Of a stretch of 64,000 nucleotides of DNA, positions 9,295 to 19,199 are shown in pieces. Positions within the stretch are counted from its first letter, which is position 1, and the number at the start of each line of letters is the position of its first letter. The notes under the pieces were generated by a model that was not told the DNA's origin, made no database searches, and saw only the letters and a program-made list of their open reading frames with translations. The stretch is from a virus: positions 1 to 64,000 of IMG/VR virus record IMGVR_UViG_3300031746_000002; one strand, given 5' to 3'. The position numbers were made by a program, and so were the translations under genes.

Positions 9295-11010
9295 ATGCCA
9301 ACTTTTTCACCTAATTATCAAAAACCAGGAACATATGTCAAGATCAAAAGGCCGCAGCTACCAATAATACCCGCAAGTATATTTATACCCGCAGTAATTG
9401 GAATTGGAAGGCTTGATAAAGATTTAACGAGCGATGCTATTGTTAAAGGTTCAGCAAATGACAAAGCATTGATAATGGCAGGCATTGATGATATTACTTC
9501 AATAACTCAAGTCATAGATGAAAGCGGAAATATATACCGTGAAACTACCGATTATTTGCTTATCGACGACACACTTGTGCCAGATGCAAAAAAAGAAACT
9601 ATTGATTGGAGTCCAGTTATTGCAGCTACTAAAACTGGAATAAAAGTAGAAACTTTTGATGTCAGTGGGTTGACATTCAAAATGGCTATTGATGGTGGAA
9701 TTATGAAAACTCATACATTTGCTACACCATTTATTACTAAGACAGCTGCACAAATTGCTACAGACTTATTAAATACATTTACTACAGGTTGCACCATTGT
9801 TGAAGCTAGCGGTGGTGATGCTGGTAAAGTTAAAATCTCAACTATTTTAACAAATGGAGGAATAATTGAAATCGGTGATGGTACTGCAAATGCAATACTT
9901 GGTTTCAGTGTAGAAAAAATATATGGTTCAACAGAACCTGTAACTGGACAGAAATATTATGTAACTTTTGTAGCGCCAAAAAATGCTGATGATTATGAAC
10001 CAGCACTTTTTGCAGACCAGAATTTAATAGAAGATATTTATGGTGATAGCAATACTCTTTCTGGTGGTAATCCAACACATACTCTATCACTTGGTTCTAA
10101 AATCATGAAAGAGAACGGATCTGGTTTTGTATGGTGTTGTCAGGCAGATGTAAGTAATGGCGTTATAAGTGGGTTTGAAGCTGCTCTTGATAGGTTACGA
10201 ATAGTAACACCTTGGGTAATAGTTCCAATGTTACCAATATCTGACAGTTCATATCTTGAATTGATAGCATATTCAAAGGCTCACATTGTTGCAACAAGTA
10301 ATGAAATTGAAAATAAATATAGAACAATAATACTTGGAGGACAAAAGGATCTAGATGATAAAACTGATAAGAGTAGCAGTATCAGTTCATATTTAGATAT
10401 TTTTGCTGCATTAACTAGTGCAAGGATTCCATATATTGTTTCTTCTAAATGTCAAAGATTAGTTGGTGATACATTGATAGACCTTGATGGTTGCTATCTA
10501 GCAGCAGCAGTTGCTGGAGTTGCAACAAATCCTAACTATGATGCTGGTGAACCATTATCAGGTAAATCGATAGTTGGTTTTACAGATGTAAGTAGCAGCA
10601 TTTATTTAAATTCAGAATTAAATTATCTTGCTCAATATGGTGGAATGATAATTGAAAAAGATGGAATCAGTTTTACCATTCGACATGCACTAACTACAGA
10701 TACAACAAATGCTGGTACGCAAGAATTTAAGGTTACAAAAATTCAAGACTATGTAGCTGATACAGTTAGGACTGCATTAAATAAAGCATTTGTTAATACA
10801 AGAAATACTGGCGGTCCAACATATGCATCGATGAAAACTATGATAGAAATGTTGTTAGGTTCTATGATGCCTCATATCATTGTTGATAAACAAAACATCG
10901 ATGCGAAACAAAATTCAATAGAACCTAGACAAATTGATGTAAGATTTGGGATTAAACCTACATGGGACACAAATTGGATATATGTAGAGTTTGGAGTAAT
11001 TATGGGGTAA
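9295..11010 (+). CDS. Contractile tail sheath protein
   Basis: The 571-residue protein has hallmarks of phage sheath subunits: an N-terminal YQKPGTYVKIKRP strand, a large middle domain including WVIVPMLPISDSSYLELI, and a conserved C-terminal segment (PRQIDVRFGIKPTWDTNWIY) that links neighbouring subunits. Length fits the family. It is followed by tube, chaperone and tape-measure genes in the usual order. The sheath surrounds the inner tube and contracts to drive it through the host envelope. The AAAGGAGG site is strong, as expected for a protein made in hundreds of copies. Confidence 0.9.
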   Translation: MPTFSPNYQKPGTYVKIKRPQLPIIPASIFIPAVIGIGRLDKDLTSDAIVKGSANDKALIMAGIDDITSITQVIDESGNIYRETTDYLLIDDTLVPDAKKETIDWSPVIAATKTGIKVETFDVSGLTFKMAIDGGIMKTHTFATPFITKTAAQIATDLLNTFTTGCTIVEASGGDAGKVKISTILTNGGIIEIGDGTANAILGFSVEKIYGSTEPVTGQKYYVTFVAPKNADDYEPALFADQNLIEDIYGDSNTLSGGNPTHTLSLGSKIMKENGSGFVWCCQADVSNGVISGFEAALDRLRIVTPWVIVPMLPISDSSYLELIAYSKAHIVATSNEIENKYRTIILGGQKDLDDKTDKSSSISSYLDIFAALTSARIPYIVSSKCQRLVGDTLIDLDGCYLAAAVAGVATNPNYDAGEPLSGKSIVGFTDVSSSIYLNSELNYLAQYGGMIIEKDGISFTIRHALTTDTTNAGTQEFKVTKIQDYVADTVRTALNKAFVNTRNTGGPTYASMKTMIEMLLGSMMPHIIVDKQNIDAKQNSIEPRQIDVRFGIKPTWDTNWIYVEFGVIMG

Positions 11011-11093
11011 GGTATATTCTTATAATAAAATAAATATAATCAAACTAGAGCATTCTAGAGTATTACAGAATACATCTTAAAGGAGGAATTACA

Positions 11094-11609
11094 ATGGCAC
11101 TTCCAAAAACTAAAGCTAGATTACAAAGTAGTATAACAATTCACGCACTTTCTGGAGATAATATAGATTATGATCATCCAGAAAATTGGGGTAAGATGAC
11201 AAAAATTGGTGCAATAAAAAGTGTAAAAGTAAACCAGACAAGAACTATTAGTGTTTGGAGAGAATTAGATAATGAGGTTGATAATCCAGGCAGGATAGTT
11301 GAAGCATATCCATCTCTTCCAACATATGAATTAACTCTTGAAAAAACTGTTCTTTACAAAGAAAATTTATTGCAAGCATTTGGTTATGGTGAAGGAATGG
11401 ATTTGCTCGAACAAACTGCACCATTATTAATAGCAGTTACATTAAGAAATCCTGATGAGGCAAATATTCCAGTTAAGGTAGTATATTATACACATGTTTG
11501 GTTTGAATCGAACCCAATGGATTTTGATGTAGAAGCAACTGATTTAAGAATTACACAAACAGTAAAAGCAACAGTAGGAAGAGTAATAGTTCATAAATTG
11601 ACTGCGTAA
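11094..11609 (+). CDS. Tail tube protein (copy 1)
   Basis: This 171-residue protein follows the sheath gene after an 83-nt gap with a strong AAAGGAGG site. Size, position and the beta-rich body with a C-terminal FESNPMDFDVEATD...TVKATVGR segment fit an inner-tube subunit of a myovirus. It is clearly related to the next gene: both start MALP...(A/G)RL and share an NPM(D/E)F block near the end. Which copy forms the main tube cannot be decided from sequence. Confidence 0.7.
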   Translation: MALPKTKARLQSSITIHALSGDNIDYDHPENWGKMTKIGAIKSVKVNQTRTISVWRELDNEVDNPGRIVEAYPSLPTYELTLEKTVLYKENLLQAFGYGEGMDLLEQTAPLLIAVTLRNPDEANIPVKVVYYTHVWFESNPMDFDVEATDLRITQTVKATVGRVIVHKLTA

Positions 11610-11623
11610 GGAGCAACTTCATT

Positions 11624-12163
11624 ATGGCCCTACCTTCAACTTCTGGACGACTATCTACATCTATAAAAATACGTACAATACAATATGATTCTGCAGGAAA
11701 AGAAATGCCCGGGGAAATCTTGGGTGCTGTGCGTAAATTAACAAAAAATGAAAATCGTGAAATATTTAAACTAAGAAGTTTGGGCACATATGCTTTTAGA
11801 CCTGCGGTAATAGTACCAGGGCCAATCACAACTACGGTTACTCTCAATAGAGTTGTATTATACAGAGGTGATGCATTAGAAGCAATATTTAGTGAAAACA
11901 TTGAAAGCTTATATTATCAAATGAAACCCTTTGTGATTGAAATTAGAAAAGGTTCACCAATGGGTAGAATCGATGTTATAAAACTTTATGATTGTTGGTT
12001 CACAAAAAATCCAATGGAATTTAATCTTGAATCTGCAGATTTATTAGTTGTTCAATCAATGGATGTTGACGTAGGTAGAATAGAACCTGAAGCAGGATTA
12101 CAAACAATAGCACAAAGTTTAATAGAAGGTACTGTATTACCAGCATTAGGTATAAAACTTTAA
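11624..12163 (+). CDS. Tail tube-like protein (paralogue, copy 2)
   Basis: The 179-residue product is a diverged paralogue of the preceding gene: MALPSTSGRLSTSI at the start and WFTKNPMEFNLESADLLVVQS near the end align without large gaps. It begins 14 nt downstream, so the two are co-transcribed. The second protein may be a tube-initiator or terminator ring, a connector, or an alternative tube subunit, as in phages that use different proteins of one fold along the tail. That division of labour is inference. Confidence 0.65.
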   Translation: MALPSTSGRLSTSIKIRTIQYDSAGKEMPGEILGAVRKLTKNENREIFKLRSLGTYAFRPAVIVPGPITTTVTLNRVVLYRGDALEAIFSENIESLYYQMKPFVIEIRKGSPMGRIDVIKLYDCWFTKNPMEFNLESADLLVVQSMDVDVGRIEPEAGLQTIAQSLIEGTVLPALGIKL

Positions 12164-12177
12164 GGAGGAAACGAACA

Positions 12178-12609
12178 ATGAGTGAAGACAAAGTACCATC
12201 AGTTAATGTAGAAACATTAAAATCAAAAGTAGCAGAAACTGAGCAAGAAAGTATTAGTGCATTAGAACGATTAATTAAAATAGGTAATGTTGAAATTGAA
12301 GATGATATTTGTGGCATTCATATCAAAATGCATACATTAAAAGAATCTGAAAAGATTCAAGCACTAAGTTTAATTAAAACAACCGAAGGAACTGCTGTTA
12401 GTAATATAGAATTATCAAAAATTGCTTTACTCACATATTCTATTACAGCAATGGATTCACAAGAATTTATTACACCAGAGCAAAAGTTAAATTTATTTAC
12501 AAAGTTGCATGTACAATCTCAAGCAAGTATTATAGACATGCTTTATGATAAATATAATGATTTAGTTATTAAACAATTTGATATTATTAGTGATTTTAAA
12601 AAAAAATAG
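12178..12609 (+). CDS. Tail assembly chaperone, short (unshifted) form
   Basis: The 143-residue acidic, helical protein lies between the tube genes and the tape measure, the position of the lambda gpG/gpGT-type chaperones. It ends KKK-stop, the final codons being TTT AAA AAA AAA TAG. It has no recognisable enzyme motif. The family normally makes an abundant short form and a minor frameshifted long form that load onto the tape measure during tail assembly. Gene order, size and the slippery end support the assignment. Confidence 0.75.
   Translation: MSEDKVPSVNVETLKSKVAETEQESISALERLIKIGNVEIEDDICGIHIKMHTLKESEKIQALSLIKTTEGTAVSNIELSKIALLTYSITAMDSQEFITPEQKLNLFTKLHVQSQASIIDMLYDKYNDLVIKQFDIISDFKKK
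12600..12609 (+). other. -1 programmed ribosomal frameshift site
   Basis: A run of nine A residues (12598-12606) ends the zero frame and is followed at once by TAG. It contains the heptamer A AAA AAA in the X XXY YYZ phase. Slipping back one base makes the next codon ATA (12606-12608). The -1 frame is then open without a stop into the downstream reading frame ending at 12893. No obvious strong pseudoknot is seen downstream; the adjacent stop codon may itself provide the pause. Confidence 0.8.
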
Positions 12610-12893
12610 TAAATGATGAAAATTATAAACAAATAAACGATTTGTATTGGACAATTTGTAAAACCTTCCAAATATTGCCTACTAGTAAGGAGTTTAAAAA
12701 TCTTTCTCTTGCTCAAATGATCTGGATCAAAGCTAATATTAATATGGACAATGAAAAAATGTTTGGGCCTATTGTTGAAAAAGATGGTAAAACTGTTACA
12801 CAGATAGATGAAAATACTAAAATTGAAAAAACAACAGAAACATATGAAGCAGATGATGAAGCATTTGAAAATCAAATAAAGAATAAGGAATAA
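12606..12893 (+). CDS. Tail assembly chaperone, frameshift extension (T domain)
   Basis: This -1-frame segment adds 95 residues (IVNDENYKQINDLYW... to IKNKE) to the 143-residue chaperone, giving a fusion of about 238 residues. The frame has no convincing start of its own: the only early candidate is a TTG at 12642 without a Shine-Dalgarno site. The segment has the aromatic-rich start and acidic end common in such extensions. It ends 2 nt before the tape-measure ATG. Known long forms recruit the tape measure; here that is inferred from family knowledge. Confidence 0.75.
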   Translation: MVNDENYKQINDLYWTICKTFQILPTSKEFKNLSLAQMIWIKANINMDNEKMFGPIVEKDGKTVTQIDENTKIEKTTETYEADDEAFENQIKNKE

Positions 12894-12895
12894 TA

Positions 12896-14800
12896 ATGCC
12901 TGATGATATTGGTTTAAAACAATTAGCAGATTGGCAAGAGGGTTTTAAAAAGCTTGGCGGTACTATACTGTCAAATCAAAGTATCGTCAAAGATTTAGCA
13001 TCTGATCTGCTTTCAGTTGCTGAAAAAGCTAAAAATGGTACTGCTACATTTGCTGAGATGTCATCAGGATTAAAATTAATGCAGTTAGCAAGTAAAAGCG
13101 GAAATAAAGATATAGAACAACTTATAAAATCTAGAACAATTGAAAATGGTTTATTAACTAGAACAGTTAATCTTAAATTATTATCAAATACAGCATTACA
13201 ACGAGCAATTCCATTATTAGAACAAGAAATGGAAGGATCAAATTTTATAACAAAAGAAAAGATAAAAAATTTAGAATTAGAAACTAAAAAATATAATACT
13301 ATAGCAGCTGCAATGAAAGCAGCAAACAATACTGGAGAGTTATATATACATACAACTTTAAGAGCAAAAGAAGCTGCAGAGGCTGAAACTACAGCTAAAA
13401 ATAAGCAAGCATTGCAATCAGGTCATGTTGGTACATATATGGCTCTTCAGTGGAAAGAAAAACTTGCATCAATTGGTGAAAGTACTAAAGGTGCTGCTGA
13501 TGCTATGATTCCAGGGCTTGGGGGAATAATAGGTAAATTTGCAGGAGCAGCTACAGGCATTGGAGTTATTAGTGCTGCACTTGGTATATTTAATGAATTA
13601 ATTAAAGGTGTAGGAAAAACATTTGAAGCAATACCATTTTTGAGATATGTAGGTTTAGGTTCAGATCCGAATACTGCAGTTCGTATGAGAACAGAATTTT
13701 CAAATCAAGCAATGTATTCATTTTTCAGTCAAAAGGAAGCAATAGAATTAATGGAAATGGCATATCAAGATTATGCAGTCAGTACTATACCTCTTACAAC
13801 TAAATTAACAATGGGTGCAGATGAATATACTTCAGCATTACAAAATGTTAATAAAGAATCTGCTAAAAATATAATTAATATGGTGAATATTGGAAAGACT
13901 GCAGGATTAAGTACTGCTCAATCAGTTAAAGTTGCATCAGTTATGATGAACAGTCTTGGAGTTAGTGGAAAAGATACAGGAGCAGTTTTTCAAGAATTAT
14001 TAGGCAGAAGCAGATTATTAGGAATGAATGTAGAAGACTTAACTGGTTTTTATGCAGAGCAAACTGATACATTAAGATATGCTAATATTGGTTATAATGA
14101 AATAGATAACGATATGATAAAATTAATTGGTTCAATTGCTACATTAGAAAAAACAGACAAAGCTGGGGGTTTTTGGGCAAGACTGAGTGAACAACCACAA
14201 CTGGCAATAAAAACAGTTAAGGATTTTCTTAGTGTTGCAGAAAAAGTTCCAGCAATGACATATATGGCATTTGCTCCAATGCAAAATAGATTAGCACCTG
14301 GTAAAATGTTATTAGAAGCAATGGAAGCTACACCATTCAAAAAAGCTATGATGGTTTACGGTGGCTTTATGGATACGCAAACAAAACAAGGAAGAGATAT
14401 TAAAGAAGCAATGGGTGATACTATTGGTGCATTTAGCGATTTACAATCATTAGGCCCAGAAGCTGTTAGGCTTTTAGAAATTATAGATATAGCGAGGAAA
14501 AGATTTAGTCCAGAAGAGATGGAAGGAATGAAAGATGCAGATATAATTAATGCAGCAGCTAAATTAGGTGGTCCTGCTTTAGCTGCTTCAGATTTTGGAA
14601 AAACTTTAAGAGTAATGGAAAAAGGACCCATGGCTGGAATTGAAATGATATTAGAAAGAATTATGAATATATTATTATCTTACTTAGCAACAATAGCGGG
14701 TGGCTCTATGAGTTTAAGAAAAATTGAAATGTTGCAAGGAGTAAGAGGAAATATGCAAATTTCAACAATGCAATCAATATCTACTCCACGCTATGAATAA
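12896..14800 (+). CDS. Tape measure protein
   Basis: The 634-residue protein directly follows the frameshifting chaperone and precedes baseplate genes. It is mostly helical, with long Lys/Glu/Ala stretches and a glycine-rich hydrophobic segment (about residues 200-240, PGLGGIIGKFAGAATGIG) typical of the membrane-inserting part of tape measures. A second hydrophobic helix lies near the C-terminus (ILLSYLATIAGG). It is short for the family. If its helix sets tail length at about 0.15 nm per residue, the tail would be at most about 95 nm; that estimate is inference. Confidence 0.75.
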   Translation: MPDDIGLKQLADWQEGFKKLGGTILSNQSIVKDLASDLLSVAEKAKNGTATFAEMSSGLKLMQLASKSGNKDIEQLIKSRTIENGLLTRTVNLKLLSNTALQRAIPLLEQEMEGSNFITKEKIKNLELETKKYNTIAAAMKAANNTGELYIHTTLRAKEAAEAETTAKNKQALQSGHVGTYMALQWKEKLASIGESTKGAADAMIPGLGGIIGKFAGAATGIGVISAALGIFNELIKGVGKTFEAIPFLRYVGLGSDPNTAVRMRTEFSNQAMYSFFSQKEAIELMEMAYQDYAVSTIPLTTKLTMGADEYTSALQNVNKESAKNIINMVNIGKTAGLSTAQSVKVASVMMNSLGVSGKDTGAVFQELLGRSRLLGMNVEDLTGFYAEQTDTLRYANIGYNEIDNDMIKLIGSIATLEKTDKAGGFWARLSEQPQLAIKTVKDFLSVAEKVPAMTYMAFAPMQNRLAPGKMLLEAMEATPFKKAMMVYGGFMDTQTKQGRDIKEAMGDTIGAFSDLQSLGPEAVRLLEIIDIARKRFSPEEMEGMKDADIINAAAKLGGPALAASDFGKTLRVMEKGPMAGIEMILERIMNILLSYLATIAGGSMSLRKIEMLQGVRGNMQISTMQSISTPRYE

Positions 14801-14812
14801 TGGAGAAATTAA

Positions 14813-15439
14813 ATGAATAATATTTTAACTAAGCGCGATGTTGCTATTGTTTTTCCAGCAGCTTTTAGTGGTGGTAATAGATTGGAATTACCTATAGTTG
14901 ACAGTATTAAAATAAAACATGCAGTTGCAATTGGTAAGATTTTTGGCTTAACAAGAAATGTCATGCAACCGTGGCATGCAGAATTAGTTGAAATCACAAT
15001 TACAGGCTCTTCATACATTGGTGCGTTTCAAAATATTATTAATAAAAAAACTAATAAAGAAGAAAATTTATATGCACATCAAAATTATGGAGAAGAAGGT
15101 CCAGTATTTAATACATGGAATGATATAACGAACTATTTTTTACAATATCAAAATGATTTAGCTGATATTAACTATCTATACACAAATTATCCCTTAACAC
15201 TTTATATTGCTAATGAACCGGGACAACCCTATAGTGGATTTATAGAAAATATTGATGGTGGTGAAAATATTAGCAAGCCATTTATTATAGATTATACAAT
15301 TAATTTTATTGGAATATCTTCTTCAAGCTATAATAAAACTTCAGCACAAAAAACAGCAGAGCAAGATTCAGCAAAACAATTACAAATAAGGCAGACACAA
15401 CTTTCATCTGTTCAAGTATTAGTAGTACCTCAATCTTAA
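14813..15439 (+). CDS. Tail/baseplate protein between tape measure and hub
   Basis: The 208-residue protein begins after a GGAGAAATTAA leader. It shows a beta-rich core (AFSGGNRLELPIVDSIKIKHA, AELVEITITGSSYIGAF, PYSGFIENIDGG) and a polar C-terminal tail. Proteins at this position in myoviruses are often small baseplate hub or hub-adaptor subunits, sometimes LysM-like, that link tape measure and hub. I cannot identify the family by motif. Location supports a structural role with moderate confidence. Confidence 0.5.
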   Translation: MNNILTKRDVAIVFPAAFSGGNRLELPIVDSIKIKHAVAIGKIFGLTRNVMQPWHAELVEITITGSSYIGAFQNIINKKTNKEENLYAHQNYGEEGPVFNTWNDITNYFLQYQNDLADINYLYTNYPLTLYIANEPGQPYSGFIENIDGGENISKPFIIDYTINFIGISSSSYNKTSAQKTAEQDSAKQLQIRQTQLSSVQVLVVPQS

Positions 15440-15448
15440 GGATAAATT

Positions 15449-18436
15449 ATGAGTATTGACTTTCAAGGATCATCACAAACAACTAAAATTAAAATATTAT
15501 TATGGAGACAGGATTATTCTCTTACAGAAGCTATTTCTGCAGGAAAAAGTAGTTCTAGTGGTTCTAGCATTAATGATATTTTAATACGTGACATTGAAGA
15601 TTTTAATGAACTATTTCCAGATCTATCATGGTCTAAATTAATAGATCCTGGTGCATATAAAACCTATAATGAAAATTGGAAAGCACAAACACAAAAATAT
15701 CTTGATCAACTATGGAATGTATTAATTAATCATATTAGAACTGTAATTGGTCCTTTTGATATTTCATCTGCTATTATAGCACTAGATCCAATTACTTCAT
15801 CTATGGGATTTGAAAATTCATTTTCATTTTCTGTGGATAATTCATTAGCTAATATAGACGCGATAGTCGAAAATGATATTATAGCAGTACTTATTAAAAG
15901 AGATAATGATACAAAGTTTAAAGTTGAATACATTGGTTTTGTGACTGCTATAACAAATACTGAAATACCTAAGCAAGTCAATAGTTATGATATAACAACA
16001 TTTGGATTACACAAATATTTAGGTCTTTCAAGAATGATTCAACTTGCTGGTGTCTGGGACCAAACAGAAGGAACCAATGAAGTTACAAGTGCAAATCTAC
16101 AAATGTTCAGCACACGATGGGAAAATAAAACTGTTAAAGAAATTGTAGCTATGATTCTTGAAGAAATTTATAATATTTCAAGCCCTACTACGGTTCCAAC
16201 TAATATAACAGATGCTAGAGCAGATATTTATAAATATGAGTATTCATGGGAAAATAGTACATTAGGCGGATCTTTATTAATTCAAGATTTGAAAAAACAA
16301 GGTGATGAAAATTTCAAAAAAATAGATGCATTAAGGATGCAACTTTCGGGATTAATAGGTGCACCAGAATCTGTTATAGCTCCCTATCAAGATGAATTAA
16401 ATTCTTTGCAACTTGAAAATGATAGGCTAGCAAAACAAATAGAAGATCAAAGTAATGAAGAAAACAGAAAAAAATATTTAAGACTGGGATTTTTATTTTT
16501 ATATGCTTATTATTTAGTAAGAGAAGATTTAAACAGTAGTATTATTATTCCAGCAGTGCTTAAAATACCTTATGAACCATTACCAAAAACAATTGCTATA
16601 ATTGAGAGAGCAGATATTAATCCATATAATAGTATGATAGCATCTAATTTACAAAAATTTTATTCACAGCTTGTAAAACCAATAGACATTTTAAACAATA
16701 TTAAAGCAGTAACATTTTATGATATTTTTGAAAGCCGTGATGGATATTTAATTTGTAGACCACCAATGTATAATAAATTCGGTAATGATATAACCGACGA
16801 AAGAGGCATTATCGATTTAACTGTTAATATTGCAGATAAAAATAAATATATTATTGAAAAGAAATCTATTCAAAGATTTTCAAAATCAAGAAATGATGTA
16901 GATATAGAAACTAGACGTGATTATAAATGGACACAACGCTATTATGGATCAATGGACACTATTGGCGGATCATACAGTGATTTTCTTTTAACTGCAAAAT
17001 ATGGCGGCAGACTTGATGGCCCAAAAGATAATGTACTATGTCAAACAATTGAATTAGCTGCATTATTTTCAGCTATTGATTTAGTAAGAGCAAATACTTC
17101 TACAAGACAAATTAATATAACAGTTGACAATGATAGAAAATATGAATTAGCAAGATTATATTATTTACCTGAATATAAAAGAGTTGGATATTTAGTTAAT
17201 ATAGTTGAAAATTTTAATTTACAACAAGGTGTTACACAAAATACATTAACATTTACTTATATAAGAAAGGTTGAACCGATTCAAGGCGAAAATAATAAAT
17301 ATCAATTTAAAATAATTCCAAGCATCGATGATTTGGGAGTTTTAACTAGCGAACTAATGCAAATAGCACAACGAAGCTCAAGCATACAAAAAAGATTACA
17401 AACACAAGTAAGTAAAAATAGAGATAAAAAAATAAGTGGTGCAGCTTATACAGAATTAGTAAGTAATGGTTATTATTATTATTTTGCTAAAAAAACCACA
17501 ACTACAATTTATCAAAGAGTTTTAGATACAAGTGGACAATTGATGCCACAACAAGTTGGAACTTTTCTTGAAGCAGGTACAAATATAGAATTTATACAAA
17601 CACCATTTGTAAAAGGCACATTTGTTTCTGGTGGCGAAATACCAGAAACTTTTATGAATCAAGAATTTATAAATAAATTAAACAATGCTGATATGCAGAT
17701 GCTAAGGGAATTTAGTGGTATTAATATAGCCTATACATATTATGATTTGAATACATCAGATGATCCAGCATTCGATGATACTATTATAACAGAAAAAGAT
17801 TTTTATAGAGCACAAGGAACTGATCCAGGTAGTACAGTAATAAAAGATGATTCTCCTAAAATTATTTATATGCAGCCTACAGATCCTTTTAATATAAATA
17901 CGCAAGCAAAAAAAGCTGCAGATCCTAGTCTACCAATACCCGATTTATCAGCAGGTACAGCAAAAGTAACTAATTTATTAATTAAGAATGGTGGCATAAT
18001 TCATCTAGAAATTTTTAATAATAAGGATTTATTAGAAGTAATTACAACGGCATTTAATTTAATACCAATAAGTGCATATATCTATATTCAAGAAACAAAA
18101 GTTCCTTCAATATCTAATATAATGGGATGCGGTGGATTAGTATATGGTTTTAAAACACCGGGTGACAGCACAATGGGTATTACTGATGATGCAACTTCAA
18201 ATCCTACTGCTTATGATCCACATACATTAGGATTAGCAATTGATATAGCACCTTATTATACTGCATGGTTAACTCAAGATGGGAAAAATAAGTTTGATAA
18301 AATATTAAGTGATAATGGATTATATTCAATTAGAAAAACATTAAGTGCTAAACAAGAATATCCATTTAGAAATAAAAATTATGCTAGCATTCCATATATT
18401 CATATTAATTTACAAAATTGGGCAAAGGGAGTATAA
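15449..18436 (+). CDS. Baseplate hub protein with C-terminal M15-like peptidase domain
   Basis: The 995-residue protein has a long hub-like N-terminal part and a coiled-coil stretch near residues 280-345. The C-terminal domain has the M15 (VanY or Ply500-type) pattern: H925-x3-G-x-A-x-D932 in PHTLGLAIDIA, and a distal H985 in IPYIHINL. These would bind catalytic zinc. Such peptidases cut peptidoglycan stem peptides, so the tail probably carries its own wall-opening enzyme for DNA entry. The stop is immediately followed by the spike start. Hub identity rests on position; the peptidase motif is visible. Confidence 0.7.
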   Translation: MSIDFQGSSQTTKIKILLWRQDYSLTEAISAGKSSSSGSSINDILIRDIEDFNELFPDLSWSKLIDPGAYKTYNENWKAQTQKYLDQLWNVLINHIRTVIGPFDISSAIIALDPITSSMGFENSFSFSVDNSLANIDAIVENDIIAVLIKRDNDTKFKVEYIGFVTAITNTEIPKQVNSYDITTFGLHKYLGLSRMIQLAGVWDQTEGTNEVTSANLQMFSTRWENKTVKEIVAMILEEIYNISSPTTVPTNITDARADIYKYEYSWENSTLGGSLLIQDLKKQGDENFKKIDALRMQLSGLIGAPESVIAPYQDELNSLQLENDRLAKQIEDQSNEENRKKYLRLGFLFLYAYYLVREDLNSSIIIPAVLKIPYEPLPKTIAIIERADINPYNSMIASNLQKFYSQLVKPIDILNNIKAVTFYDIFESRDGYLICRPPMYNKFGNDITDERGIIDLTVNIADKNKYIIEKKSIQRFSKSRNDVDIETRRDYKWTQRYYGSMDTIGGSYSDFLLTAKYGGRLDGPKDNVLCQTIELAALFSAIDLVRANTSTRQINITVDNDRKYELARLYYLPEYKRVGYLVNIVENFNLQQGVTQNTLTFTYIRKVEPIQGENNKYQFKIIPSIDDLGVLTSELMQIAQRSSSIQKRLQTQVSKNRDKKISGAAYTELVSNGYYYYFAKKTTTTIYQRVLDTSGQLMPQQVGTFLEAGTNIEFIQTPFVKGTFVSGGEIPETFMNQEFINKLNNADMQMLREFSGINIAYTYYDLNTSDDPAFDDTIITEKDFYRAQGTDPGSTVIKDDSPKIIYMQPTDPFNINTQAKKAADPSLPIPDLSAGTAKVTNLLIKNGGIIHLEIFNNKDLLEVITTAFNLIPISAYIYIQETKVPSISNIMGCGGLVYGFKTPGDSTMGITDDATSNPTAYDPHTLGLAIDIAPYYTAWLTQDGKNKFDKILSDNGLYSIRKTLSAKQEYPFRNKNYASIPYIHINLQNWAKGV

Positions 18437-19198
18437 ATGGTAGACATTCAATTGGGCAAAATAGTCAGGACTAATATAGAAAATCAAACTGTTACCATAC
18501 AATCAACATTTGATTTTAGCCAATTTTTTGACATACCTTTAGGAAATACTTGTAATTTTCAAACTTTTCCTAAAATTGGTTCGCCTGTTTTATTTTATAA
18601 TGATACAAACGGATCTACAACACGAATTATAAAAGTTTGGGATATGGATATACAAAATAATAGAAAGTTAGTTCCAGGCGAGGTTCAAATACAATCTTCC
18701 AAAAGAGCATTAGTTTATTTAGATGATTATGGTAATGTTCAAATAACAGATGGTAGTATGCAAGATTCTATTAATATTAATAACGATGATAGTTTAATAG
18801 AAACAATTTCTAAAAAGATTTCATTAACTACAATAAGAAAAGTTAAAATAGAAATTGATGAACTTGGAGCAATTAATATTGTAAAATACGATCCAGCAGG
18901 AATAACAGAATTAGCTAAAATATCAATTGGTGCTGATACATCAATTAGTATAGAATCAAAATCAACTATCAACGTTAAAGGACTTAATGTCAATGTTGAA
19001 GCAACATCTATTAATTTGGGAGGTAGTATAGGAGCAAGAAAATTAATTGATGATAGAATATGTACTGTTTTTAATAGCCATGTGCATATGTCTGGAACAG
19101 GACCAACAACACCACCAATAATTCCATACCAGATTACATCATTACCAATTTCACCTTTACAAATATCAGTAGCAACACAAATAGTAAAAGGAAAATAA
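18437..19198 (+). CDS. Baseplate central spike protein (gpV/gp45-like)
   Basis: The 253-residue protein starts directly after the hub stop. Its N-terminal 90 residues fit an OB-like domain (LGKIVRTNIENQTVTIQ, KIGSPVLFYND). A repetitive beta region follows (SISIESKSTINVKGLNVNVEATSINLGG) that would form the triple-stranded spike helix. Near the end is NSHVHMSGTGPTTPP: the HxH pair matches the iron-binding tip of P2 gpV/phi92 gp138-type spikes. The trimer would puncture the outer barrier at contraction. Confidence 0.8.
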   Translation: MVDIQLGKIVRTNIENQTVTIQSTFDFSQFFDIPLGNTCNFQTFPKIGSPVLFYNDTNGSTTRIIKVWDMDIQNNRKLVPGEVQIQSSKRALVYLDDYGNVQITDGSMQDSININNDDSLIETISKKISLTTIRKVKIEIDELGAINIVKYDPAGITELAKISIGADTSISIESKSTINVKGLNVNVEATSINLGGSIGARKLIDDRICTVFNSHVHMSGTGPTTPPIIPYQITSLPISPLQISVATQIVKGK

Positions 19199-19199
19199 T

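Noticed and set aside
11011-11093. CTAGAG direct repeats before the first tube gene as a regulatory site
   Set aside because: Only two 6-nt copies separated by 4 nt; the pairing is weak and nothing similar occurs elsewhere.
12642-12893. Independent small gene starting with TTG
   Set aside because: It has no ribosome site, and its frame is continuous with the -1 frame of the chaperone's slippery A-run, so it is read as a frameshift extension.
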